Shown here piece after piece: positions 48,801 through 58,696 of a stretch of 64,000 nucleotides of DNA; position 1 is the first letter of the stretch, and every line of letters starts with the position of its first letter. The notes beneath the pieces were generated by a model that made no database searches, was not told the origin of the DNA, and saw nothing but the letters and a program-made list of their open reading frames with translations. Position numbers and translations under genes: made by a program. This DNA comes from Azolla caroliniana (Eukaryota; Polypodiophyta), in NCBI GenBank assembly GCA_043228905.1, contig JBHGNT010000012.1, forward strand, positions 20,894,001 to 20,958,000. The letters run 5' to 3'.

Positions 48801-51302
48801 AGGTGGCCGAGTCGGTTGATGCCGATGCCTCTTCGTACGACGTCGGTTCTTCAGCGTTCGTAAAGAAGATACCATGAGAGTATCTCTCCAAGGGTTCTGA
48901 CAGTCTCTCGGATCGTCGAGGTATGACTGGACCAGTCACATCGGGTGTCGTGGTCGGATGGTCCAAAGCCGAGTCATTTGCTTGTGCCGTGTCTGACATT
49001 GTTGAGTCGGTGTTAGAGGCTTCAGCTACCCGTGAGGCTGACCGCATGTTGCGAGGTAGGCCTTCGTGAAGGGTTGGCACATCGGAGAAAATTACCCTTC
49101 GGACTTCAATCGGTTTTTCGACTATTTATGCATGGTCCACTCGTTGAACACAACGCCCGAACTTCGGACGATCTATCTATGCTCGGGTTCCCAAAGTCGG
49201 TATCCAATTTTGCCATCTGGTCCATAACCAAGGAAAATACATTTCTTGCACCTTTGTGCAAGTTTGCAACGACCATCTTTCGAGATGAGGGCGTACGCCT
49301 CGCATCCGAAAATCCTCAGCTTATCGTAATTCGGCTTACTACCGGTCCATAATTTCAGAGGGATCCGAAGTCCTAGAGGCCTACTCGGCAACATATTGAT
49401 TATGTGTACTATTGTAAGTAGGGCCTCTGCCCAGAAGGCATTCTACAATCTAGAGTGTTGGAGCATGGAGACTATCCTTTCTTGAATTGTCTGATTCATT
49501 CGCACGTCAATTCCATTCTACTCCTGACTATGGGGTGCCGTAAATTCCAATCTTATGCCTCGTTGTTGGCAAAATCTGAGGAATTCCTCTGATTTGAACT
49601 CTCCCTCGTTATTGGTCCGAAAGCATTTCAGTGTTCGATTGAACTAGTTCTCAAGCATAGCGAGCCAATCAGAGAAGATCGGGAACACCTGATCTTTGGT
49701 TTTGATATGATAAGCCCGCACCTTCCGAATTGAGTTAACAATGAAGCTGACGAAGTACAAAGCATCGCCAAGAGACTGATGTGGCATAGGACCACAAACG
49801 TCCGAGTGGACTAAATCGAGCGGACTTGATTCTCTCGGGGCGGATGACGGGTGTGTCACGGTTGTCTGTTTGCCGTCTTAGCAATGCTCGCAGAACTGAT
49901 GATTTGAGAAGGAGAGTTTGGGGATGTATCTAGCTCTTCATAAGTGCATGATGCCGGCCTTGCAAAGTTGTCTGAGTCGTCCATGCCATAGTGATGACAC
50001 GGGGATGTCAACCAAAAACAGGTCACCCTCTCAGAGTGTGACGTGCAAAGGATACAATGAGTGTATCTTCGGTCCTCGAGCAAGCAGGAGGTTCCCCGTG
50101 TGGAGCGTCCACCCTTCTTATGAGAAGCCAACACGAATGTCGTCTTCATCCAATTGTCCGACCAAGATCAGTGGTCTGGAGAGCTCAGGTACATGTCGGA
50201 CATTGCGTAGTACTAATGTAGAGCCACCCACAAGGTTGAGCTCTACCGTGCCGATTCCAATTATATTGCAGTGTTGCGAATTTCCTACTTGAACTGAGTC
50301 GGAATGTTGGGATGTGTATTGCCGGAATTGGGATCGATGAGGAGTCACATGAAAGGACGCACCCGAATCTAAGAACCATGTGCTCAATTCTTGAGTCGTA
50401 AGCAAAACTTCTTATTCGATTGGATTCTCAATTGATAGCATGTTCATGTCGTTTGATAATACTTCAGTTGTAGAGCCGACATAGTTGATCTCCTCGTGTC
50501 GGCCACTCTTCTGATCGGCTCATTGAGCCTTATCGTTTTTGGTCTATAGTGCACGACAATCGGCTTTGATGTGTCCTGGTTTCTTACAGTACTCGCAGAC
50601 TCGATTATCTCGGGACTTGCTCCGACTTCATTGATTGTTCCGCTATCGTGAAGAACCTCTTCCACGATTGTTCGATCGGTCGGTCAAACCTTGTACTACG
50701 TAGGCGTTGTAGGTTGAATCGTTTGCAAACGATTTTCTCCGAGCTGCTTCAGTCAGAATTGCACTCGTGACTAAGGAGTATTTGACAATAGTTGTCGACG
50801 CATTGCACACGGTTGTAACGAAAGTTTCCCAAGAAGGAGGGAGACTAATCAAAAGCAGCATTGCTTTTAGTTCATCCTCAATAGTTGTCCCCTGGGCTGC
50901 AATTTGGGAGCTTAAGCTTTCGTACTCATTCAAGTCTGCCGAGACCGAGTCAGACTCTTTCATCCAAAGGTTATAAAGACGTTGAATCAGGTATATCTTG
51001 GTGGCGATGACCTTCTTTTCGTAAGTGTCTAAAAGTGTCTTCCACAATTGGAAGGCAGTCGAGCACGATTGCACTGTGAAAAACACAGACTCTAATAGGT
51101 GCATTTGAATGATGGCTCGGACGATTTTGTCGAGCTTTTCCCATTCAAGTGGCTTGTATCCTTCTCGAGGGTCTTCACTCCCAATAGGGTCAATTTGCCC
51201 CTTGACTATTAAATAGTCCTGCATCTGCTCCTTCCAGAAGTTGAAGTTCGATCCGTCGAACTTCCTTAGACTCATCTCTAACGAGCCAGATGTTGATGTC
51301 AT
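45840..51302 (-). pseudogene. Copia-1 gag-pol, inactivated, with RT-RNase H part duplicated
   Basis: Gag starts at 51302 (LEMSLRKFDGSNFNFWKEQM) and stops early at 50643. A zinc knuckle (CEYCKKPGHIKADC) lies in another frame at about 50550-50600. Protease is WFLDSGASFHVTP (50405-50118). Integrase pieces include HSDVCGPM and TNNEGEF, where the second catalytic Asp appears as Asn, with several stops. RT and RNase H occur twice. In both copies the block that should carry YVDD is missing between DDDHC and HHARELAEL. RNase H shows YTDSDF and TEAEY. Only the left copy continues to the RNase H end (KHIDVRYHFV). The element cannot move on its own. Confidence 0.88.
45842..49257 (-). repeat. Tandem 1708 bp duplication inside Copia-1
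   Basis: Units are 45842-47549 and 47550-49257. Corresponding landmarks (45999/47707, 46437/48145, 46839/48547) are each exactly 1708 bp apart, so no net indels have accumulated, while base substitutions are scattered. It covers the end of integrase through RT and most of RNase H. Confidence 0.92.
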
Positions 51303-51759
51303 TTGTGTTGGTTTAATAAACTTTGTCTGGAGTCGGCTACGAACTGTGGTGGAGTGCAGCAGCTAGGCTCACTCGATGTCGTTCTAGCTGGAGTTGGGCA
51401 AAAGTCGTGTCAGTTTCGAATATCGATTTTCCGAGATTTCCCAACACGAATTATGTGTGATTCTCCAGGCCGATCCTATTTCGGATAATTGCACCGATGA
51501 GTGGGACGGTCCTCTCGAAAGTCGTTCAGCCGAATGAAACAGAGATTGGGGTTGTCCCTGGAGTCGTGTTTGCTTCGAGTGGTTACGACGAGTGATTTCC
51601 GCCTAACCGAGTGAGGCACGGGTGTGGCTTCAAGAATGATTTCGAATAGTGGAGTGCAGACCTTCAATTGTCTCTCTTCGTCAAATGTAATTTCAAGAGT
51701 AGTTGCCAATCTAGATCTTCAAGGTGTACAGGAGAAGAGTTGTTGATGGAGGTTAGATA

Positions 51760-52442
51760 GTGTTGGGAACTCGACGTTCTTTATGTCCGACGCTCGGCCA
51801 CAACCGAGATTCTTTTCACACACAGAAAACAGGTAATGAAACGCGACACAAAAGAGGAGAAATGGTACACAGGAGGTATACGTGGAAAACCCCAAAATAG
51901 GGGAAAAAACCACGGCAGCCCACAAGCTGCAAACTGTCACTATGCAGAAATATACAACAGTGAGATCACTGAGGCAACGACCTCGTGCTCTCAGATCTTC
52001 GCCACAGGCGGCGGTTACAACAGAGGCTTTGACCTCGTCTCTCTCTCTCTCTCTCTGTACAGTTACGCGCTTTGATTTCTTCTTGCACCAACAACGAAGA
52101 ATAATCACAAAACGACAACACTACACAAAAAGGTTTGCCCTAAGTCATATTTATACTAATATGACTCTTCGGCTATTTACAAATGTAGCCTCGATGGGCT
52201 CTATCCGACTCTCTGCAGTCGAGTACTCCTCATCCGATTCATACCGGGCCTACACCATCCGACTCTCTGCAGTCGAGTACTCCTCATCCGGTTCATACCG
52301 GGCCTACACCATCCGACTCTCCGAAGTCGGGTACTCCTGATCCGGTTCATACCGTTTCGGCCTCGGCCTATCGGCCTCAGCCGAGTTTGTTCGTCGGCAC
52401 TGTTCTTCTACCTTCCCATCCGGAGGGACCCGTCTACCAACA
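51760..52442 (-). mobile_element. Solo LTR nested in the Copia-1 leader
   Basis: A 683 bp block starts TGTTGG and ends CCAACA, perfect inverted hexamers. It is flanked by the 5 bp direct repeat GATAG (51755-51759 and 52443-52447). It holds a TATTTATA word (52148-52155) implying minus orientation, and three tandem 54 bp units (about 52203-52364) built on CCGACTCTCTGCAGTCGAGT. There is no internal region, so it is a recombination product of a longer element. Confidence 0.85.
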
Positions 52443-52475
52443 GATAGATGGTGGCAGCAGAATAAAACAAAACCA

Positions 52476-52488
52476 GGCTCTGATACCA
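52476..52488 (-). promoter_or_regulatory. Primer-binding site of Copia-1
   Basis: The minus strand reads TGGTATCAGAGCC, complementary to the 3' end of initiator tRNA-Met, two bases from the 5' LTR. Confidence 0.88.
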
Positions 52489-52490
52489 TA

Positions 52491-52814
52491 TGTTGGCAGT
52501 GCCATCATCTAATGCGAAAGAAGATCAACAGTCCTCTAGTGGAAGATCTTGAGTAGATACAAGATCACAATGGATTGATTGCAACATAGACAGAAAAACA
52601 CAAACACAACTAGTGGGTTAGATAGAGAGAAACAATTAGGCACAAGTCGGAATATATTGCAATAGCCACAAGGAACAACAACTGTATAACTAGGTTACAA
52701 AGTCAATTCATATATTCACTAACTTAGGGCAATTGCACTTCTCACTATTTACATAAGTAGCCTAAGACTATTGTGTACAAAGGAGACAATGTGAATACGT
52801 GCATAGAAGCCCGT
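52491..52814 (-). repeat. Copia-1 5' LTR, main part
   Basis: 324 bp matching the 3' LTR from its TGTTGG end up to AGAAGCCCGT, where the second solo LTR interrupts it. The last bases (CTGTATTCAATA) reappear at 53611-53622, followed by the target duplication GTAAG. Confidence 0.82.
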
Positions 52815-53610
52815 TGTCGTGAAGATTTCTGGCTATGGTGAGAAAACCAAGAGGGACAAATAAAATAGGGATGTGCAACATTGCACATGCACATGCACTT
52901 GTAAATTTCTGTAATAAGAATAAGTAAATAAATGTAATGGGAAGGGTAATAATCTAAGGTGCTAAAGGTGCACCATGAAGTTCATAGAGGCATAAATGTG
53001 ATGTGCACTTTGTAGAATAAAATGAGTAGTGGGCATTGAGAGTGAATGTGATAGGAGAGAGAGAGAGTTAAGGCCCACCAATTTAAGATCAAGGGAGATA
53101 TTCCCCATTAAATGGAAGGGGATTTGACTCCCTCTTGTAATGTGCTCACCCCTTACTACTATAAAAGGGAGTGAGGGGTCACTTGTGAAGGGGTTGCCTA
53201 TTTTGAGTGAGAGAGGTATACCACTTAGGTTGAGGGTTTCTTTTTGAGGTTTTAGGGTTTCGTCTAGGGTTTTACTATTCTTCTTCTTCTTCATACCATT
53301 TCGGGTTTAGGGTTTTGCTTAGGGTTGCTTCTTCATCATCTTCTTTACTTTACTTATCCAGTTAGGGTTTTCTTGTAATCATTTTGGTGCGGCCTATGCG
53401 GTCTTGGTTGTAATCATTCGCATAATCTTAATTTAACTTGTTGTGTATCTTGCCTCCATCTATTCTATTCTATGTTTATGTGTTATTCTTCCTCTTCTCC
53501 TCTTGAGCTAAGCTTCCATTTTGTGTCTTATTCCTTCTCCTCTACTCCCTAGTCCAAGACCCCCATGGTTCCACCTCGGATCCTACACGTACTCGCAGAA
53601 TACCACGACA
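52815..53610 (+). mobile_element. Solo LTR nested inside the Copia-1 5' LTR
   Basis: A 796 bp insertion with 7 bp inverted ends TGTCGTG...CACGACA. It sits exactly where the host LTR sequence breaks and resumes; flanking CCGT and CTGT look like a diverged target duplication. A + strand TATAAAA (53160-53166) followed by leader-like GGGTTTAGGGTTTTGC and CTTCTTC runs suggests a promoter. It is unrelated to the solo LTR at 51760. Confidence 0.72.
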
Positions 53611-53627
53611 CTGTATTCAATAGTAAG

Positions 53628-54843
53628 GAGGTAATACTTTGAATGGTAGATAATGGGGAGGGCTCTACCATGTATTGATGTGTATATTGTCTCGTTTGGC
53701 AAAGAATGTGGTATTGCAATTAGATGCAACATATGTAGTATAATATGTGAAACATAAGCGTCCATGTTTTTCCCACATCATAATAAATTGGTATTGTGAA
53801 GAGGCCTCATTCACAAAGGAATAAACAGATACATCAGGAAGTAAGTGTGTTGCATCCATCTTCGAATACAACCCATTTTTCCATATATTATATCCAACTA
53901 GAACACAAAAATGTGCTCCTATGTGTTATTAGTGGGATAGTAAGAACAAAGTGTGAAAAGGACCGCGAAGACAAAGGTGAAAGGGACAGGTAGGACCACA
54001 AAAAGCCGAAATACAGAGAGCCGAATATCAGGAGGAAGTAGTTGGAACGCGCCGACCGAGTAAGCTATATATATCAAGAAGTGGCGATCACATCGGAGAC
54101 AAAAGATACTGAATAGGAGTCCCTGGAGCAGTCTAAGTCTAGATCTACATTAGAACAAAAGTGAGTGAGTGAGCGTTACCGATTTTCCTTAGTACTGTAC
54201 TACATTGTAGTGTATGCAATTATAATCGAATACATCTATACTTTATGGGTCATCTATGTGTCTGTCTCAATTTTTTATCTATCTAGTAACTACTAATCAG
54301 TTGTAGCTGATTCTCAGAGTGTCAATCTCAACTGTCGGAAATTATCCGACCACCACTCGGACCACTAGTCTCTTACGCACCACAATTCCTTGACCCGATT
54401 ACTCGAGACGGTAATCAAAGGTGCTCTCCATGAGGGAGTAACATTATGTGTTTCTTGGATCTTTCATCCTACTTCCCATGTAATTATAGGAAGTTGATGT
54501 GATGAGTTTTTTTAAACTATAAACATGTACTTAACAATGCCTCCCATGGACATTATCTAATCTCAAGAAGTAGGAGGGCGTATGACATTTGTTTTTTGAC
54601 TTGGAGAAATGTCGGAGGGAAATGTTTTCGGGCATTTTCAAACTCTTTCCAATTGAACTCAACGATGTTACCACCCTATAATTCAACTCCATAGAGAAGC
54701 AAGATGTAACCAAAGTGTCGAAAATATATTTCTTGAGGACCCAACACTTTATCTATTATTGCATAGTTACTCAAATGCAAAATATGCTCTCTTTCTTGCC
54801 CCTAAGTGGTGGATAGCACATTCATTCTATAAGCTTTCCACAT
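53628..54843. other. Intergenic or old repeat sequence
   Basis: A minus-strand open frame of 68 codons (53665-53871; MWEKHGRLCF) has no family I recognise. The segment 53940-54420 has GCCGA/CGGA-rich words like those of the nearby LTRs and may be an old LTR remnant. No complete gene. Confidence 0.35.
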
Positions 54844-55973
54844 CTTTTTTTCTTTTTTCTTTTTTTTTTTTTATTTAAAGGAAGATGCACCTTAGTATAT
54901 TACTTGAAAAGTCTACATAGGAAAAACAGAAGGAGACATTTTATCTCACTTCTTTTTGTAAGATACAAAAGCTAGTACATCTGATGATACAGATGATGTC
55001 ATATATGAACAAGTAGAACAATACTTACAATACTTGCCATCGGTTCTTAAAGGCCACTCGTCGTTGCCACAAAACATCATTTGAACCCTACAAATCATCA
55101 TATTGCCCATGTAGTGTGTGAACAAACAACATCCAAAATTCAATAAGCATAGTGTTGAGTTGTACATGGGCATTGTTAAAAACAGAATCACATCTCACTT
55201 TCCATATTATCCAAAGAGCCAATGACGTAATTGTACGCCAAATAACCAGATTTTTAATTCTGAACCATGGAATAGAAGAAGGAAACGAGGTGAGAGAAAG
55301 GTGTCCATAAGAAAAATGAAAAACATGAGAAGCATGCATACTTTCATACCTCATAACCTCTCCATGAAGGACACCCCACCATACTGCACCCCAAGAGAAT
55401 ATTGATCGAGAGTAGTGTTGTCTCAACAATAAAAACAACTTACCCCAAAATTTCTTGATCTTGGGACATAACCAAAACACATGCAAAATCGATTCAGTAG
55501 GTTCGCCACAATGCAATCCACAAGCATATTGTTGATGTTGTCTCAACCAATCACCAACAGGAAGAGCATAATGAATCAACAACCATCGAAAGCAAATGAC
55601 TTTTTTCGGCAATTGCATGCTCCACAACCATTTCCAAAATTTTGCAAGTTGTAATTATTACACATTATTCTCAAACCAGTGCTTCATGGTAGTAGGACAT
55701 TTTGTCACAAACACATCAACCCTAGACTATGACGGAGCAAGAATGACAAGGCTACGACGAATAAGGTTACGAACGTGGAACTAAACGTGATGAGGCTAGA
55801 AACTCGGGAAGTTGGGAGCAACGAAATGAGGAACTTAAGACGGTAGGAAAAATATAAGAGCATAAAGACAAAGATGTAAATCAAGGAGAGAAGATGAGGC
55901 TAAACAAGAATACTAGATTGACGTGTCAGTGATTGGTGTTGAATCCCTGGAAAGGGACCCAGAATGTTACAAG

Positions 55974-55981
55974 TATTTATA
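55974..55981 (-). promoter_or_regulatory. TATA box in the LTR
   Basis: Minus strand TATAAATA, 37 bp downstream of the heat-shock element. The same pair occurs in the other LTR at 58248-58255. Confidence 0.6.
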
Positions 55982-56017
55982 CTCTAAGTTGAAGTACATG
56001 CATTAGAATATTTTGAA

Positions 56018-56040
56018 GAATATTCTAGAACCTTCTAGAA
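56018..56040 (-). promoter_or_regulatory. Five-unit heat-shock element in the 3' LTR
   Basis: Alternating pentamers GAAtaTTCtaGAA followed by ccTTCtaGAA make five perfect inverted nGAAn units. More TTCTAGAA and GGAACTTTC words follow to about 56062. This exceeds the usual three-unit minimum for heat-shock factor binding. Confidence 0.65.
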
Positions 56041-56147
56041 CCTTGGAACTTTCTAGAACTTTGTAGATGTCTAGAGAGTATACCTAGATCATGTACATCT
56101 TATACAATGATATGTAGATCAAATATGTCTCATACAATGCTCATATG

Positions 56148-56205
56148 AAGATGGTTGAGCATGGTGTATTGTTCATATGAGGTTGTAAGTTCAATCCTCC
56201 CCAAC
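56148..56205 (+). repeat. tRNA-like A/B box stretch inside the LTR
   Basis: TGGTTGAGCATGGTG and GTAAGTTCAATCCTC resemble pol III A and B boxes at tRNA spacing. The stretch is duplicated in the other LTR at about 58412-58469. Confidence 0.35.
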
Positions 56206-56290
56206 TATATATTTTATGTCATTGTATTGTGACATTATCCTCCCCTTTACGGCCGCCTTTTCGAAAGTGTAGTGTAGGAGTGAGTGAAGA

Positions 56291-57343
56291 GTGGAACACC
56301 AACCGGCATGAGCGACCATGTGCGGTTTTCACCGGAGATTGGAACACCAACGGACGTGAGTGACCATGTGCGGTTCTCACTCGAGACTAGAACACCAACG
56401 GGTGTGAGCGACCGTGTGCGGTCCTCACCGAAGACACAAACACCAACGGATGTGAGCGACCATATACGGTCCTCACCGGGAACACGAACACCAACGTGCA
56501 TGAGAGACCATGTACGATCCTCATCGGCAATGGTTGTGAGCGACCATGTGCAGTCCTCACGAGAGACACGAACACCATGGGGCGTGAGCGACCATGTGTG
56601 GTCCTCACCAGAGACACAAACACCAACGGGCATGAGTGACCATGTGCGGTCCTCACCGTGAACTAAAACACCAACGGATGTGAGCGACCATGTACGGTCC
56701 TCACGGGGAACTGGAACACCAACGGGCGTGAGCGACCATGTGCAATCCTCACGAGGAACTAGAACACCAACGGGCGTGAGCGACCATGTGCGGTCCTCAC
56801 TGGAGACACGAACACCAACGAACATGAGTGACCATGTGCGGTCCTCACCGGGCACTGGAACACCAACGAGCACGAGAGACCATGTACAGTCCTTACTAGG
56901 AACGCGAACACCAACGGATGTGAGAGACCACGTGTGGTCCTCACTAGAGACATGAACACCAACGGGCGTGAGCGACTATGTGCAGTCCTCACCGGAGACA
57001 CGAACATCAATGGTTGTGAGAGACCATGTGTGGTCGTCACCTGAGACACAAACACCAACGGGCGTGAGCCACCATGTGCAGTCCTCACCGGTAATTGGAA
57101 CACCAACATGCGTGAGCGACCATGTGTGGTTCTCACTGGGTACTGGAACACCAACGGGCATGAGCGACCCTGTACGGTCCTCATCGAAGACACGAACACC
57201 AACGGACGTGAGCAACCATGTGCGGTCCTCATTAGAGACATGAACACCAACGGGCGTGAGCGACCCTGTATGGTCCTCACCGGGAAACGGGACACCAATG
57301 GGTGTGGGCGACCATGTGCGGTCCTCACCGTGAATTCGAACAC
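56291..57343. repeat. 48 bp minisatellite, about 21 units, hairpin-forming
   Basis: Units start with GAACACCAACGG and repeat at exactly 48 bp from about 56342 to 57335; one unit near 56521 is short. Each contains GTGAGCGACC..GGTCCTCAC, an imperfect inverted repeat with a 9 bp stem, a bulged C and the loop ATGTGC. Because 48 is 16 codons, frames on both strands stay open. On the element's sense strand one reads as a 16-residue repeat around GEDRTWSL (56873-56247). Units differ by point changes, often compensated by similar bases. Confidence 0.93.
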
Positions 57344-57344
57344 T

Positions 57345-57957
57345 TGATGTCGATGAAAGCTAGGGAAAGTAGTGTTGATGACAACACCAAGAGTTGTTGA
57401 AGATGATGATGTCGAAGACGAAGCAATGAAGACAATGATGTTGAGGAAGCGTCTCTGGAAGCAGTGACTGTGACTATTGCAATGATGGAAATAGAGACGT
57501 AGATGAAGTTAGGAGAAGAAACACACAATTTGAGACGTTGAGGATAAAAAGAAACACAAACACAAAGATATAGAGGATGATAGAAAACATAGTGACAGGG
57601 ACGAAGATCATAAGAAACACATAGATAGGGATGATGATGATAAGAAACACATAGATAGAGATGAAACCGGTAGGAAACACAAGGAGAAGGATGACAATGA
57701 CAAAAAATGCAAAGATAGGGATGATGATGATAAGTAATACGGAGATAGATATGTGAAGGATGAGAAGAAACTAAACAACAAAGACGATGATGAGGAGAAA
57801 CTAAAAGACAGAGACAACGATGAGAAGGAACTAGGAGATAGAGATGGCGAGGAAGATAGGAAACGAAGGGATGTTGATGACGGTAACTTTGGAAGCAAGG
57901 ACGATGATGATGGTAACTCTAGAAACAAGGGCGATGACGAAGATGGGCGATGCTTCT
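57345..57957 (+). other. Asp/Lys/Arg-rich coding-like segment, antisense to the element
   Basis: On the + strand, repeated DDDDKKHIDRD, KDRDDDDK and DEEKLKDRDNDEKELGDRD peptides appear, with TAA at about 57736. This resembles the charged tails of spliceosome-type proteins and may be a captured host exon. The opposite strand gives only Ser/Leu low-complexity sequence. The parent gene cannot be named. Confidence 0.4.
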
Positions 57958-57976
57958 AGTTGGACGGGATTCAAAC

Positions 57977-58498
57977 TGTCATGGACACACCAACCCTAGA
58001 CTACGACGGAGCACGAATGACGATGATACGATCGATAAGGTTACGAACGTGAAACTAAACGTGATGAGGCTAGAAACTCGGGAAGTTGGGAGCAACGAAA
58101 CGAGGAACTTAAGACGCTAGGAACAATACAAGAGCATAAAGACAAACATGTAAATCAAGGAGAGAAGATGAGGCTAAACAAGAATACTAGATTGACGTGT
58201 CAGTGATTGGTGTTGAATCCCTTGAATGGGACCCAGAACGTTACAAGTATTTATACTCTAAGTTGAAGTACATGCATTAGAATATTTTGAAGAATATTCT
58301 AGAACCTTGGAACTTTCTAGAACTTTGTAGATGTCTAGAGAGTATACCTAGATCATGTACATCTTATATAATGATATGTAGATCAACTATGTCTCATACA
58401 ATGCTCGTATGAAGATGGTTGAGCATGGTATATTGTTCATGTGAGGTTGTAAGTTCAATCCTCACCAACTATAGATTTTATGTCATTGTATTGTGACG
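57977..58498 (-). repeat. 5' LTR of the 2.8 kb element
   Basis: 522 bp. TATA-like word at 58248-58255 and heat-shock element at 58292-58304. It differs from the other LTR by scattered substitutions and one missing TTCTAGAACC unit. Confidence 0.88.
58292..58304 (-). promoter_or_regulatory. Three-unit heat-shock element in the 5' LTR
   Basis: GAAtaTTCtaGAA is a perfect three-unit element 37 bp upstream of TATAAATA. This LTR would drive transcription of the element. Confidence 0.65.
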
Positions 58499-58696
58499 CA
58501 TTTATACTTTGATTGCAACAATAAATTTCTACCTACCTTAACCGAATATTGGAAAAACTCCAAATGTTTACCATTTCCACCATAACTTGGTTTTTTCCAT
58601 TGATAATCAGACGGATCCCAATCTAAATTTTGAAGAGGTTTTTTTTGGGAAACCCACAATGAGCAATACAACAAGAATTCTTGAAAGGGTGGATCT

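Larger units (their letters stand above)
45083..53622 (-). mobile_element. Copia-1: Ty1/copia LTR retrotransposon, degenerate, with nested insertions
   Basis: The element is bounded by the 5 bp target duplication GTAAG (45078-45082 and 53623-53627). The 3' LTR is 45083-45415 (TG..CA). The 5' LTR is 52491-52814 plus 53611-53622, split by a later solo LTR. The primer-binding site TGGTATCAGAGCC (52476-52488, minus strand) fits initiator tRNA-Met. A purine tract (ACGGAGGAA) abuts the 3' LTR. Gene order on the minus strand is gag, protease, integrase, RT, RNase H. It is larger than a typical Copia because of a 1708 bp internal duplication and a second solo LTR in the leader. Confidence 0.9.
55703..56234 (-). 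repeat. 3' LTR of the 2.8 kb element
   Basis: 532 bp, closely matching 57977-58498. It carries the TATA-like word at 55974-55981 (minus strand), a five-unit heat-shock element and a tRNA-like stretch near 56148-56205. Confidence 0.88.
55703..58498 (-). mobile_element. 2.8 kb non-autonomous LTR element carrying a 48 bp hairpin minisatellite
   Basis: LTRs are 55703-56234 and 57977-58498, flanked by the 5 bp target duplication CATTT (55698-55702 and 58499-58503). Element ends are TGTCA/TGACA-like; the outer right base is mutated. A purine tract AAAGGGGAGGATAA (minus strand, 56235-56248) touches the left LTR and sets minus orientation. The interior has no gag or pol. It holds a 48 bp repeat array (56291-57343) and an Asp/Lys-rich segment (57345-57957). 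No standard primer-binding site is seen at the right LTR; the adjacent minus-strand sequence is TTTGAATCCCGTCC. It must depend on proteins from another element. Confidence 0.85.
54844..58696 (-). mobile_element. LINE retrotransposon, 3' part, split by a nested LTR element
   Basis: LINE sequence lies at 54844-55702 and 58499-58696. The 55088-55627 frame is a reverse-transcriptase zinc-binding (zf-RVT) domain: LPKKVICFRWLLIHYALPVG, CGLHCGEPTESILHVFWLCP. The piece right of the nested element (WDPSDYQWKKPSYGG, FFQYSVKVGRNLLLQSKYK) reads into HWFENN and the zinc domain once the inserted element is disregarded. A T-rich run at 54844-54876 on the + strand is the poly(A) tail at the LINE 3' end. Stops interrupt the frame. 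The 5' side is cut at 58696 by Copia-2 and would continue beyond the window. Confidence 0.8.

Noticed and set aside
56247-56873. 208-codon frame as a confirmed repeat protein gene
   Set aside because: A 48 bp period keeps several frames open on both strands, so openness alone is not evidence of coding; kept only as a hypothesis in the findings.
56291-57343. CRISPR-like array of hairpin repeats
   Set aside because: There are no unique spacers: the whole 48 bp unit repeats, the array lies between LTRs with a target duplication, and the genome is eukaryotic.
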